A program made the translations under genes and the position numbers. Below the pieces are notes generated by a model, which worked only from the letters and a program-made list of their open reading frames with translations, was not told the origin of the DNA and did no database searches. Source: Lepidurus packardi (taxonomy: Eukaryota; Arthropoda; Branchiopoda; Notostraca; Triopsidae). From it: 64,000 nucleotides of DNA. The stretch covers positions 1,984,001 through 2,048,000 of the forward strand of contig JAKZAN010000005.1 in the NCBI GenBank assembly GCA_023053545.1, given 5' to 3'. The number at the start of each line of letters is the position of its first letter. The first letter of the stretch is position 1. Positions 35,685 to 50,600 of this stretch are shown here, one piece after another.

Positions 35685-38600
35685 CTAACTCTCCATAAAA
35701 TCTCTCGAGTGCCTTAATAAAAGTCCAGACACAAGTGCACTGCCGATTATAATTGACCACCGACTTAACGAGTCTCTGTGGCTTAATGAGGCGGCGTTTA
35801 AGGCCCCGGAACTGGATTGCGATTGAGAATCGAAATTATTGCTGTTCACTTCATTCACATGGTTTAATACTATCTGGGGTATTTCTTCCTCCTCGTAATC
35901 CGTGCGTGGTCGATTGAGTGAAGCCCCATTCCCCCAGTTCAAAGGTGGGCTTCGATCCCGAGGTCTCGAATTTAGCGAGTCGAGGGCCGTGTCAGGCGTT
36001 TCTTCGAAATGGTCACTGAGCTGCGCTGTTGGGTTCAGTTCTGGAGGTACACTTTGTCCTATAATGGTTTTGGAAGATTGGTGTCCTCGTCTTGGAGTCA
36101 CCGTTGGCTTCCTGTTCGTTGTGGCTCTGTTAAATCCTGCTTTGTAGCTCGGTCTCAGACACACATTGGCTTCTCGGTACGGTCTTGTAATGTTGGGAGC
36201 ATAGTGATCTAGGTTGACTGCGCTCTAGAAACCCGGAAAAAAAAACACAAAAAAACAATCAGACTTGAAACTACTGATTAACGTGTTCAGACACGAGAGT
36301 AAGATAAAGTCACAAGAGTTTCTTCTTTTTTTAAAACTCAAATTTCATACCTCTAACAAGGATCTCCCTTTGGCCCAGCACAGAGGTCGGAACGCCCCAT
36401 TCAAAGTGGCTTCTTGGAAAGATTCAAAGTTGGTTTCCCAGTCAAAAGTAATTAATCTTTCTTCCACGGTTTGGTCTGCCAGTTCTGTTGGCGCTTTAAT
36501 TCTTACCGGGTCTGAACCCCTGTTCCATTCAAAGAATCACAATAGCAATGTTAATTTTTAAGTTTCGACTAAAAGAAGCTTGAAACTTACGGGTATAGCT
36601 CCTGAATTCCTAAAGAGGTCAGTATGGTACCCAGCGATGGCAGGCTGTAACACAAAGAAAGATCCACTCGAGGCCAATAAAGAGCGTAGGCCAAGCAGGT
36701 TTCTTCTCTCGTGGAGAGGCCCCCTAATGTGATGGTACTTCGACTCTCGGAATTGTACACGCACTCGCTAATTAAGTGGTCGCCCTATTAAAGTACCCAA
36801 AAACTGAATTAGTGTCGTGCCCCGAACATGAGACGCGTTCAGGAAACAGGAAATGAAGCGTAAAAAAAAAGGAAAATTAACTAATTGAGCATGGGTATTA
36901 CTTACCGGCAAGATGTTGACGGACTTGGACAGCTGTCTATATTCTTGGTAATTGACGTCGTAGTTAGTGTCTGTGACGATAGGCGATAATTCCGCAGAAC
37001 CTCGAATGTGCCGCAATCTGACCTGACGACCTTCAAAAATAACAATATTCACCCGTTAGTTAATCAAGAACCGTCATTAAGATTCCAAAGTTCTAATTCT
37101 CGGTGCAATATAATGAAAGTGTATTGTGACAGTAATGTAGGGTATGTAGAAGACTTTTAAAATAAGTTATCTTTTTTAATATCTTTTTGCGTACAATTTT
37201 CTGTCTTCCAAGCTCTGAAAATTTTAAATAAATCGTATATCAAAATTATAAAAACTTGGCTTGTGTAGATCTTATTAAGATATTTCTTTAAAGAATTTTT
37301 CAATCTCTCTCTGTTCCTTTTAATTTCTGGTTAAAAGCTTATGAAATTACATTGACAAAGGGTATGACATCAGTGCCCTCTTCTGACAAAAACAGATCAA
37401 CTACTTGAAGTAAATACACCACGGTGTACACCAAGTAATAATCAGCTTTAATGTCAACATCTCAGGGAATGATTAAGCATAGGTTTCGCTCTGCCCAAAT
37501 AAAGTTGTATGAAAAATCAACAACGTGGGTTTACCTAGCAAATGGGTGTGCATATTGATGGCGAAGACGTTAATGCCCCGATTCGGAAGGGATTGAGAAG
37601 TGCAGTCAGTGACACAATGGGCTTCGGACAGCACTTGCTTTTGTCCCGGCGGGACAATATGTTTCCAATTAGGGTCGAGCCCGATGCTGAGAACTCCGGC
37701 GTCGTGATGTCTACGTACAAGGAAAAGAAAAATACGTCGCTATCATTATACAACCCTCTACAGCCTATGCTTTGTATAACAGAAACTGCATGAAACGGAG
37801 AGTCTCCACCTCCGAAAGCCGAACTTCAAACGTTAAGTCATTGATCAAGGATCATTAAGGATTTCGGGGACCGGTGGTAAGGGGATAAGGGGGCATTGTT
37901 GCTAAAAGGTAGTGTGGGCTTGATGGAGGACTAATGATGGAAGGAAAGCAAAGCAATATTCACGAAACGTGCCCTTCTCGCGATGAAAGCGTAAAGGAAT
38001 GGGATCCATGAATGGAATTGATTGTCCTCAAGAATCTTTGATTCAATCACCAAAACACGCTAAGATTGACTTACCTGAGCTGGGCAGTGTAATAGATTCG
38101 TATTCCGGAATTATCCAGAATGTTGGCGTGGAGATGGGGGTTGTCGTAATGCGTTTCCAACATGAGATATCGAGCTCCTCCTCCCCGTCCTAATGGATAC
38201 CCAGCCTCGGCAGGAAATGTAAAACCCTATACAGCATTAAGTATGCATGAGAAACACACCTCCATAGAACGTTCGAAAAGCAAACGTATTTTTTTTAAAG
38301 GGGAAGCTGAGAACGAGTATATTTCTAATTAACAGGAATCCCTTTTTTAATCCCTTTACAAGAAAGCTACTCTGAAACTAGGGAGGCGTTTTACGGTCAT
38401 TCCCTTGCTTTTACGAAAAAGTTTTAAAGGTCAATATACCGCTCTACTGCCATAAGAGGTGCAACAGAACGCCGTGGTCTTAGGTGGGCTAGCCCATTAA
38501 CACTCCACGGCACGCGAAGTCGTACTTTTCTTTTCAAACCAAAGACTATTTTCCACGAAGAAAACACGAGAAAAACAATTCGTATTTTTAAAAAATAAAA

Positions 38601-41600
38601 AATTGCTTTGAAGCAAGCCTCTGGTGTCTAAGGTGAATGTTCTGGTCTCTAAGACAAGCTCTAAGGTGAACCTAAAAGCTTCAAATTTGTTGGTTCTATT
38701 TATTCTGATCTTGGCACACTCGAGCTAATGATGGTGCAAGTATGGCATAGAAGACAGTAACGTTTTCCCACCACTTTTTTCTGGGAAAAAAGCACTCTTT
38801 TCAGAAAGGATATGAAGCTATTTTTTTATGATCGACTTCCAGTTCCGCCACACAAAAAATCATGAAAAAAAGCTCGAATTTCAGTTAAGACACTAGTATT
38901 CCTTACCTCTGATCCCAAGGTCCATGCAACCACCACGTTATTGCAATTAAAGAATAACGGCGGCATGGAAGGTTGATAACATCTGGTACCGTGGTCATCG
39001 GCCAGCATTTGGAAAGCTTCAGCATCTCCTTCGCATTCGTATATGTTCATGTGATGCAGGTAAGATTCGTGACCAGGATGCAACAAAGGTTCGAACTGTT
39101 GTGTTGAACAAGAAGGAAAAACAGTATTAGTCGAGTGTAAGAGGCCAAGAAAAAAGAACTTGAGCAATTAGGATAGACATTTAACACAGCAATCTCACGT
39201 GAGGATCGCAAAAGGACTTTGGCTAAAAGAGCAATTGATTGGGAAAGGTTTGTAAAACGTCAGGAGTTATCACGACCCACAGATTTCCCCGAGTCCTTCT
39301 CACGAAAAAATAAAAAAAAGGCATTACATTTGGAATACAATTTATACTTACTCTAATCATATGGTGTTTGCGGTCCATCACAGGTAATTTGAATATCTTG
39401 CACCAGTGCAACGTGTCTTCCCCTTCCGGCAGAGCGACCTAGATTGTACATAAAAAGGTGTCAAGACAGGTCTGGATTAGCCTAAGTCAACAAGCTCATT
39501 AGACATGCAAAAAGGGGGAGAAAACGTCTCTCCAGTCCGTACGGGGAAGAATAAGACCAGAAGGAAGTTCTGCATTAGCCAACAACCAGGGCAATATATT
39601 AAGCGAGAAAGACATCAAGTTTAAGGTTTGTGTGTGCGCCAGACGGAGGACTTGCACCGAAAAGCTCATTAAAGTAGCAAGTTTCCCTTCCAGTACCAGT
39701 AAGGTATCCATGGTATAATTAGAGTGTAAGGTTCTATATACCTCCACGTTCCGCAAGTCCCACAGTTTGACATCCGACGTTGGAAACGCATTAGGGTGAG
39801 GTGTTACACGTTCCAGCAAATAAACGCGTTTAGCTCCGCGTTGTAAACCGTGATAAGGCAGCGGTACGTCCTCCACGGGATCTTCGTCGTGATAAGCGTA
39901 CAAGAACCAGGCGGTGGATGTCTGAAACGTCAGGTAAAAAAATTCGAATTTATTTTTCTCATTATGTTCATCAGCTTTTTTCCTTGCTCTTAAAAGCCTT
40001 TTTCCGTCCTTTCAATTCTGCCCTTATTTACTACCATTATTATTATTATTGTGTTTCATTTCCACGTTTAGACAGGAAGTTTGGAATGACCTACCGTGAT
40101 ATTGAAATCCTTTTCGTCGCAAGTTATGTGTTTTCGTCGAAACCGGAACACGGTATGTGTTTGATTCTCCGAGGCATGTAGTACTTCAGCATCCTGTTGT
40201 AAATCTAGCACGGGTTCGCCTTGGTCCAGTCCGTGACGATCCTAATAACGGAAAAGTGTCGTCTTTAATTAAACAGTATTCCTCTGACCAATATACAATG
40301 TCACTTCTTTCCTTGCAAATAGGAAATAAAACACTTTTATGTTGTATAGAACCCTCGGAAACTCGTCTAGTATCCAAAGAATTGGCTTTCTTGGGGCTAA
40401 AAACTCGAGATACACAACCTTTCCAAAACGCCAGGCGCCGTAGTAAAAATCAAAAATACTGAGAAAAAAAGGGCCGAAAAATGTTTAGATTCTTTCCCTG
40501 AAAATAAAAACAGGGCGGAAACAAGGGCTGTTTGAAAGGAGATGAGAGTTCCAGGGGTTGCCAATTTGTGATAATGGTTTTCGTCCTCTGTTAGTTCCCG
40601 AGAGAGACCATTGTTACATGGCAACATTACAGACGGAAAAGGGGTGCCATTATCTTGGACTGGGACCGGGAGTGCAGGGCGAAACTAATGCAAACGGGCC
40701 ATCATAAAAAAAAGTGAACGCGGGAGGAAGTTTTTTTTATCCTATCCTATGGCATTGCTTGATGTGATACAGAGTTGGTGGTGATAAAAAGAAAAAGTTA
40801 ATTAGGCAGTTGGGAACCCATTTTTTCCATCTCTAGTCATTCTATATCTCCTTCTCTCTCTTTTTCGCCTTGTAATTCGCTTGTCGCCGTTTTTCTTACG
40901 CCTTGGGGTGGCTAAAGAATCTAAAGAGTCTAAAAGAAGCTAAAGCCGAAGACCATTTCATTGAATGTGCAAGACGCTTGATAAACAACCAGGGATCCTA
41001 TTTGGTGGAGCGTGCACACCACCTTTTCTTGTCCCGCTCGCTTATTACTTTTTATCAGAGTATAACTTAATTTCCGCTCCACTACTTTTCTGATTAAAAC
41101 ATTACTCAAGCAAATGGCTTGTGCCTTCTAGGGATCAAACGCTATCACTTATATAAAACACGGCTGTCTTCCGCTCCGGCTATTATAGATTATTACCCGT
41201 TTCTGGCTCTTGGAAATCATATTTATATATTTTTTTTTTCCTTTGCAGAGCGATACTTCCGCGCTAATAACTTGGCAGCTGCCAGCCAGGGCGCTCCTTT
41301 GACGGAAGCGAACGGAATTTTCAAATCCTAATTATAAGGCGTTGTCGTTGTCCGCCTCTTCTTTTGCTCGAGCTATCGGGGGTCCTTTTCATGATCCTTC
41401 AAGATCGTAAGAACTCTGCATCGAAACCCTATAGTTCTTGAGTACCGTAACAATCCCGCAGATTTTTTCTTCTTCTCTTTTGTACATTACAGAAACCCAA
41501 ACGAGGTGAAAAACACTCTCAGACAGACTTTTCTCCATAAAGACAAAGGTACAACTTTTACGGCTTGGAAACTTTGGGGGTTTTAGCGTTTCTAAAAGTA

Positions 41601-44600
41601 CTCTACACATTTTGTTGCGGATACACATGTCGTTGAAAAAGGCTTGAAAAAAGGGCAATAAGTGGGAGTAGAATGATTAGGCAAGAAAAAAAAAGAGAGC
41701 TGATTAGATAACATCCCAATTTCGAAAAGCACTCGGACTGGCCGGGCCAAGGAAACTCATTGAAAGTGGTATTTATGCATACCGATCAATTGTATACAAC
41801 TTTGCAACACTAACAATGACGCGTTGTTAACTGTTAAGATGGCAGAGTACGCCAGAGAGGAAAAGGTTTTTGTGGAAGTTAGATAGCATCTTTCGTGTTT
41901 TGCCTGATAGCTTTTGGGAACGCGAAACGGCTCATGGGGCCTTTTCTTTTCTCTCGCTCTACCTGAGAGTATACTCTATTCCGTTCTGGAGTATCGAAAA
42001 TGCATAGTAAAAACCGTGTCGGACACTCCCCACGAGTTAAAGGAGCGAAAACGATGGGGAAGTAGGGGCTATTTGGTATAAAAGTTCTTATAGGCTGGCG
42101 AGACAAAAGGATTATTAGGGGGGGGAAAGCTCTGAAAACTCCCCAAACTGAGTTGAAACTTTGAAAAGAAAAACTCGGGAAGTAAGATACCTGATCATGC
42201 AGGTGAGCCAGGTCTGCGGCAGGGACTATCGACGAACTGCGTTATGGGTTATGAGCGGCACCTTAAACTGACCCCGGCTTTAATGAGAAGGTTCGAAATG
42301 AAAAGCAAAAGCAATGCTAGGGCCATTTCCATAAAGATAGCAATTGGGCAAGTATATTTGGCCCCCGCGCTTTAACCCCCTCACAACCCCAAACCACAGT
42401 CTTCCTCTACATTTACCGAGGGTAATTAGCCCTCTCTTCTCCTCTTCCCCTTCAGCTCTCGACTGTCCTCTGGAAGTTGTTACCGTATACTCGCTAGGGA
42501 TCGATATGTAAATCATGGTGAGCAATAATAGCTCCCTGCAGGCGTATTACTTGGACATTGGCGCGGTGTTTGGGAAGTAAGGTTTTCGTAGAACACGACG
42601 AACTACACCCTAAGGGAGTATTGGATGCACAACCTAAGATAAATAAGGGAGACACGGGGCAAAAGCAAGTGAAAAGCAAGCCGAGTCCGTAGACCAACAA
42701 AAGATTTGGCCAAATAGTCCGCTGATATTTGACGCGGGTAAGCGGGAGAATAGGGTTTCAGGGTGCAGTCGACGCAGTGGATGAATAATGAAGTGACTTA
42801 AGGCGACTAAGGACTATCCTTCTCATGGTTAACCTTTCTCGCCCCCAAAGGAATACGAACGGAGGAACTGAATAGCCAAGACAAGTCTGTTTGGATGAAA
42901 GGATGTAAATTTTGCGATCCCAATCTCGGCAGAGCCATCAGTGCAAGAGGGTTTGACTCGTTTGACATGACGTTATTCTTATAAGGTTATCTTGTGCATT
43001 TATAGCCCTATGCATACCAATGGCAAGAGCATATCGACAACATTAAATTGAGGACGAGGTATTTTTATTTTTTTTAAAGGAAAGAAAAACAAGCTTGAAA
43101 TACTGTTAACGTGGTAAGGTCGCATAGCAGCGAAGAAGAACTGGTTTCGAAACGACACGAGGATTCGCCTCTGGCTTCTGTGACTTGAGTTGACGAGCGT
43201 CTTGGTTAACCTTGTGCCGAGGTTTTTCTAGACATCCTTTTCCTTCTATAGGGCATCATATCCTCGTATTATCTACCGTTTTCTGTTCCGCCCCTCAATG
43301 CCAGGCAGGCAGGCAGGTTGTCTTGTGGCGACCACAAAAAAACTTGCTGAGCAAGGTTGTTTGTACCCGAATGACGTGCCATAATAAATGTGATCATTCC
43401 CATAAAAAGCTGATCCATGAATGATTCCGGCTAGCGTCCGTTTTCGTCTCTTTAACGCTTAAGAAAGCAACACAGGCCAACTGCTGAGTTACATCCCCAA
43501 CGAACAAGACAAACGCAGGAAGCCATGGGATTATTAACAACCAATTAGTAACCGAGAAAAACGCCAAAAAAACTTGCGAAAAAAGGAACACAAGTCAACT
43601 TTTTCAAGTGCTTCTTTTTTAATTTACCATGTAATTTCCATCTGGAAACCGAGTAGGACAAATTGGAACTCATTATAACTATATAACTCATTAACCCAGA
43701 ATAGTAAAAAAAGAGGGAAATTCTACCCCAATGATGCTACCTCGTAAATTAGGGTAAAGACCTGCTGACACTTGGCATAGAGGGCGTTGACTTTAATACT
43801 CCCATGTATACATGTCAATACGACGGGATTACGACAGTGCGTGGCCCCTCTGCTTACAGCAACTTCTTACGTAGCAAACCAAGCCTTGTGTTCATAATAC
43901 GACTCGGTTTCAACTATGCTGGTATATAAACTTCTTGGCACATAAGTCATCCTAATTGGATGTATAGTGAAGCACAGGTAAGCGAAACATAATAATAGTG
44001 CAGCAGCAACGGTATGGGAACGTCGAAAATAAACATAAATGAAAAGGAAATTCAGAAACGTAAAAGGAGATGCCCCGATGCTAAAGCTATAGGAATAATA
44101 TAACGACGTGTTTACGTATGCAGCAAACCAACACATCTGCATAAAGCGAGACCCTATAACATTCAAGCTTCTGCTCCCTTCTGGTTCTATCTCGAACAGT
44201 GATCCGTAACTCGCAAAAAGCGACTCTGGAACTTGGTAATTACGTTTTTTTCTAACACACTCGTATTTTCTATGTATACTGGCCGGTATTTTGCAGATCT
44301 CAAACAATTCATAAAAAGGTCCCTTTGGGAACACGGAAACATAAACTAGTACACCGTTGTCATCTCTCAGCGTCGGTTTCCCCGATTGAAATGTGCGATA
44401 TGCAAATGCCTGTAAAGCATAGAAAGAAGCTCTCGCTGTGAACTCGTGAAATGGTTTCCAGCCACGACCAGCATACTTTCTCTCTGCCGCGGACGATTGA
44501 CATCCCATCTTCCGCTACTTCTACGCGAACTGTTTCGGACCATGACGTTATGCTGCCAAAAGGTGCTATCATTGTCTGCAAATCTGTCTCCTCTACTCGG

Positions 44601-47600
44601 CACGTACAATAACCACGTTTCGAATTCCCATCAAGAAAGAGCCCTCCTTTCATTCTGCCCGAGTTCTCGTCCTCTTCTCCATTTTCTCAACTTAAAGCGA
44701 CCTTCCTTTCTCACACCTCCTTCCATCCTCGAAAAGAAACAATCCACGGCGCAAAAACCGGGCTTCCCAAAAGAAGAAAAAAACGGAATGCATAAGTATT
44801 TCATGTAACCATTACCCAGAAGGGAAGTCCAAACTGGGTGGATGCTGCTGCGCATACAACAGGTATAATCATAACGAACGGTTGGTTGTTGTAGTAGTCT
44901 GTGTCTGTATACAGTACCCAGATCCCCTCAAGAAAAAACGAGTATTGTATAAGAATAGCGAGAGAGAGAGAGAGTGAAGCCCCTTTTAAGAGACTACCTG
45001 GCGGTTTGGGCATCGTTCATCCTCCGCTGAATAACTATCATCATTCTCTCTACTTGCACCTCCTTCCATCCCATGGATATCCTACTACCTCCCAAATAAA
45101 AAATAAAATAAAAATAAACGCTTGTAGCCACGTTAAGCCAAAAAAAAGGTAAGCAGAGGAAGCATCCAAACACCAGGCAAAAAGCCTCCCAACGGGGTGT
45201 AATCTTAATTCAAAACTGGCTTCACTGTTACCGAACATTTTTCTTTTTCCAAGATCCAGATATAGTTTCTCTATCCTCTCTTATTGCAACCGAAAACCTT
45301 TTCGTTGTGCCTTCTTGAATTGAAGCTGATGAGAATGGCTCCTCGGGATCTGTTACCATGTTTCTAAATTGTCCCACCCCCGCAGGGGGGAGCCAAGTGG
45401 CTATCCCACCCCTACTGTGCCAGGGTGTAAAAAGGGGCAAACCCCCTTTTTGTACCCTTCGCGTTCCTTAAGGTTGAAGGCCAGCGCTGGGAAATTAATC
45501 CCGGAATTGCATTGGACCCATGCACAGTGTCGTGTATATATTCCTCCTTTCCCTTCCCATGATTGCGAGTTAACCAGCCATACAAGCAGCAAGAGCGGCG
45601 TTACATGCATCCTCTTACGCGCGAGAGGAGGACGGAAGATGAGGCTTAAAACCAAAAGATGCGAAATGGGTTTAGAGAATGATTGGATGAGACCACGCCA
45701 TGTGGGGTGAAAAGGGACGCCCAAAAATTAACAATAGCAGCTTCCCAGGACCGCTTCGGTCGATCAATGTATCTGTGTATCAGCGATCAGGGAATAAACA
45801 GCAAACAACAAAACGTGTAGGGGGTCTAAAGGCTTAGAATCTTCCTTCCACAAGTTTTCGACGGAAGGAAGGCGGTGATAAGATGGAGATAGGGAACAAA
45901 CGCCCACCATGGTGTTGCTAGTACCTTTCATGTTTGCTTTTTCCCCCCAAGACATGGGGGGAAAAGTCTCCACTATGAAGCAAGCTGAAGTTTGCCCTAC
46001 AATTTACTGCGGCTTGAATTTGCACCTAAACAAGGGAACTACAAAGGAGTACAGTACATCTCTTCGACAGCGACAAAACCTTTTTTGGCTGCGATATTTG
46101 ATATTCGAAAAATGTCTGATTTTCGAAAAACGGAAAAGGGACACGTTGTGATGGGCTCAATACTTTCGTTTGGAAAATTCCAATATCAAGTGTGAGGAAA
46201 AAAAACAATGGTCTATCTTTCTGCAGACGTCAAAAGACAACGCCAGAAGACCAGAAGCTCAATACTTTGTTCAAATATTTTCGAAACTCCTCCCATGCCC
46301 GATTATTTGTTGAAATTCTTGAGGATTTTTGCAATCTTGACCATTTTTCATTTGATTGAGGATGTTCGGTAGACGAGTGTTGGAAATTATGTGACATGGG
46401 GAAATCGAATGAAAATTGAATTTATCCCCCCCCCCCAAAAAAATAAAAAAGGGATCCCAAAATAAATGATGCAAAAAACTTTCGCTTTGATAAATGCAAG
46501 TTGGCTCGACGTGGAGGACACGACAGTTGGTTTCCAGCTTTTATAACACTTTTCGAAGCTTTTTGAAGACCGACCTTCGCACCTCGCATGTATCGCGTTC
46601 ACATTGGGTGACCTTGTTTTTATCACCTCGTCCCAAAGCTTTTCTTTCGCTCTCATTCTATTTTATCTGTACCATATTTCCTTCTGTTATTTCTGTTGCG
46701 CGCACTTTATAGCCTAAGGGTAGCATGTGCATGCTATTCCTAGCAAACAAAAAAGCCCTTCCAGTTAAAGCTAGGCTTAACCCTTTTGAACGAGGCTTTG
46801 CATGATTATTATTTTTCTTTTATTTATTTTTGGTTCTAGCGCGACTCGGAAGTTTATCGGCTCTTTACTAACAGAATGGGCAAGGAAAAGGTTCTATTTG
46901 TCCAAGTAGAATCCAAACTCTGGGTTGAGTACCCAAAGTCAAAATAGGGGTGAATTTTATGAATGTCTGCTACAGGAATATCAATGAAGGTTTCGACGTT
47001 AACGCTAGAGGGGGGGAAGTGAAGAGCAATACTTGTCGCGTGGGTACGACAGTTTTATCAGGGTTAAAGGGGAGGTTTACGGGGGTACTTTATAGGGTCA
47101 GGTGAGGTCGGTGGGTGCATATCTAGTAAGTCCTTTCCAATATTGTTAAAGGGAACACAGCAAAAGGTGTCGTAAAAAGATAGGATCGTAAAATCCCGTG
47201 TTACGAGGAGTACGCAATCTCGTCCCTTTTGGGTGCCAAATGGACCCAAGCAGAGCCATGGCAGGGAGGAGAAAAATCGGATGAGGTGTGGGAGGTTTGC
47301 CGAGGCTTGCCCGCCGTCTAGTATAGACTAGTCGAGTGTAGTAAGCCGAGTCCCTCAAGCTCAAGACGGTGCCACACAAGAGAACAACCCAAAAACGAAA
47401 CGAGAATGTTGGTCCTCCTTCATTTGGAATCTGGAATCCAGGGTGTGAAGCCCACCCCCTTTATCATCCTTCCGTCTTTCTATGCTCTCGAGAACTATAT
47501 ACACGACAGCTAAAGGAAAAAGCTTTTTTAACCCCCCACCCCCTTTACGCAGGCTTTTCTTCCCGAGTTAATGCTCTATAGCTATGCTTTTTTATAGGGT

Positions 47601-50600
47601 TTCATAAAAGCAACGCAAAGACTCCATCAAGCCGTAAAAGTCCTTATTTGGCCTCCCTTTTTTTTTTTTTTTTACTATTGTTGCCCCGGCTCAGACTCCT
47701 GTAGTATATCATTGAGTTGTTAGTAAAAATAAGGGCGACATTCAACGATTTACTTGAGCGTGAAAATAATAAAGATTGCGTTTTAACTCCATGACGACTC
47801 TAGTATTCCTTTCTAGCTTTCAAACAAATCACTGAATTAAGTACAGATGAAAAAATCGCATCACTATTATAGAATTATAGAGTGCTGCACTATTAGCCTT
47901 TACGCAAAAAATAATGAAAGTAACATAAAAACTGCAGGCTAATGGGGGAAAATGCCACTTTAATCCTAATATTCGTTAAATGAGGCAAAAAAGTCGTGTA
48001 AAATAAGAATTTTTGAGCTGAAAATGTAGGAAATTAAAATTGTTTAGAAAACGTTTATTACCTCACCATTCTCCAATTTTGTATTAAAACAATATCGAAG
48101 GTTATGCATTATTCTTATTTAAAACTACCACGCTATTGTAAATAAATTTTTTTCTGCAAATTATTCAATTTTTTTAATTGTTTTAAATTCTTTAACATCT
48201 TGTAATTTAAATACAGTAAATGCCGCTTATTGTGGTCACGTTTGTCAAATAAATAGATTATATTAAGCGGAGATTCCAATAATCGAAAATACGTTCCAGA
48301 GAAAGAAAGCATCAATAAAACTTTCTGCTTATTTAATTGACTGGCGAGTTTAGAAGGGATTTCCCCTAAGCGTAGTAGTAGGCTGGAAAGGACAGGATTG
48401 GTCAAAACGACGTAAAAGCCATGCCATTGGTCAATATGCAAAGTCCACGTAGCAATCACTACTGTCGTTTCGTTATTTACACGTGACGATCCTTTTGAAA
48501 TGGATTCTAATAACCGATTCCAATGTTCTGAATTGTATCCTTAAAAATTGGAATCCTTAAAACGGCTGATTCTAATAACCAGTGATCACAATAAGTGGCA
48601 TCTACTAGTCTTAGCATCTTCTAATTCAAGTTCTTACATTCTTCCAAGTTTGAAATCTTAAATGAAAATTACTTAGGAAACACACCAAAAGAGACTCGCA
48701 AACAAGTCTCCGGGGTCACTTTTAAAAAGCTCTTCTCTAACGCTTAAAGCTAGTCTATACTACCCACAGACAAATAATAAAAGCGCTTGATAGACCAACA
48801 CTAACCGTCCCCATTTGTACGCAAAACAAAACTCGTAATACGAGCTTTATATACAGCACCCTATACATTCATCGCGAACATAAAAATAAAAGAACGCCGG
48901 ATGGGGTCTCCGGTATGGAGGGTGCGTTTGCGGGGTGGACGCAGAAGGAAATATCAAGTCCAGAAACTCCGTCAAAATTCTACAATTTGTCCCCTTCCCT
49001 GCTCAAGTTTAAAAGCTCCTAGCTTTCCCAAGTCGTCTAGCGAGCGAGAGAGAGAGAGAGGTCTGATGGGCAAGCCATCGTAGCGAAGCTGTAAATCTGG
49101 ACACCGATGGTTTTTATGGTCAAGACCTAAATGTAAAATTAGTCGGAGGGCTTGCAAGCCCCTACAGGCTTGTTGTGGGTCTATCTTCCCGAGTCCAAAG
49201 ACTCCTCAGACTTGAGAGTGGTCCCTTCTGCTGCTTCTAATCTATGTTGTTTCCTTGGCTCAAACGTATATGGATAAATAAATAAAAAAAAAAACTTATA
49301 GTCCCCCCGTTCCGTATATATATATAGTCAGGACAGAGGACGCTGGACTTTTTCCATTCCAAAAGTCTTTTGCACGTATATACTTTGAGTTACGACGACA
49401 ACTTCACTTTAGACTCACTTTATATGCTTGGATTCCTTTTTTTCAGATTAAAAAAAAAGAAAAAAATGAGGTACTCCCGTTTCATTTGGCTCTTGTACAG
49501 ACGTCCAGCCGGCTGGGGTTTCGGTCATGATGAATAGTGACGTGAAGGAGCTAAACGCTTCCCAATTGTAAACTCAATGGCCGTCCCTAATGAGCAGACA
49601 AAGCCTCCCCTCTTCAATCAAACATATTACGTACAAGCCGGTAAGTTTTGATAAAAATATGCGACGTTTCTCCTAATGTTCCGAGTTCTTGTAGGTCTGG
49701 CGTGTAACAGCTTTATCATGCCGGAATTTCAAGCTCTCTGTTCTGATGACATTTACAGACGACAGAAATGGATGGCGACTAAATTTTCCTTTTTTTTCCT
49801 TCAAAAGAACCGGCAATGAATGATTCTTCTCCGCTTGCTAGACGACCGCAAGCTGTTTTCTGCCGTACCCAAAGTACCCGAACGGCTTGGAAAGAGTATC
49901 ACAATAGAACGTTTTTCAAGGGCGGCGTAGGCGGTGTTGATCTGGTTGTATGGAGCACATACACTCTATCTATCTTCACTTAAGCCTTCCTGTCCGTGCG
50001 ATCTCAGGTACCGAGTCGCTGCTTTACTTTGAAAAATGAAACAGTTTCAAACTTGCCCCATTCCATAGGTATGCAGTTGAAGATAATGACGGATTTGAGG
50101 CGGATCATGCACCGGAAACTTGCGAGTCGTAAGGGGGGAAGAATCTCCATGTTGAAAAGCGGAATAGATTATACACACAGCACGGTTTAAATTATAATGG
50201 AAAAAAAAGAGGCTGTTGATGACTGCCTAGAATTACCCACAGCTTTTCTTTTGTCGAACGAAAAAGCGGAGAAGGAAGAGGCTTAAGAGAAAGAAAAACA
50301 TAAAAAAGAAGCGGAAAGCTCATTAGCATGACAAAAGCGCGTGACTAATTGGCAAGTCAAACGAGTGTGCACAAACGTCGCCATGTCTTGCTTTTAGCCT
50401 CAATAGCTTTAAGCTTGGGGAGCAAATACATAAAAAAAAATATAAAAAAATCCATAAAAATAAACTAAAACAATTCAGTTTTTAAGCTTATGAAATCGTA
50501 ATTTGTAGAATTTCCTAGTTGTATAGCCCCATTACCCTAAGTTTTCAAAAGCGAAACAAGCGTAGAAACTTTAAGGCCATTAGCTATCTTTTTCTTTTCT

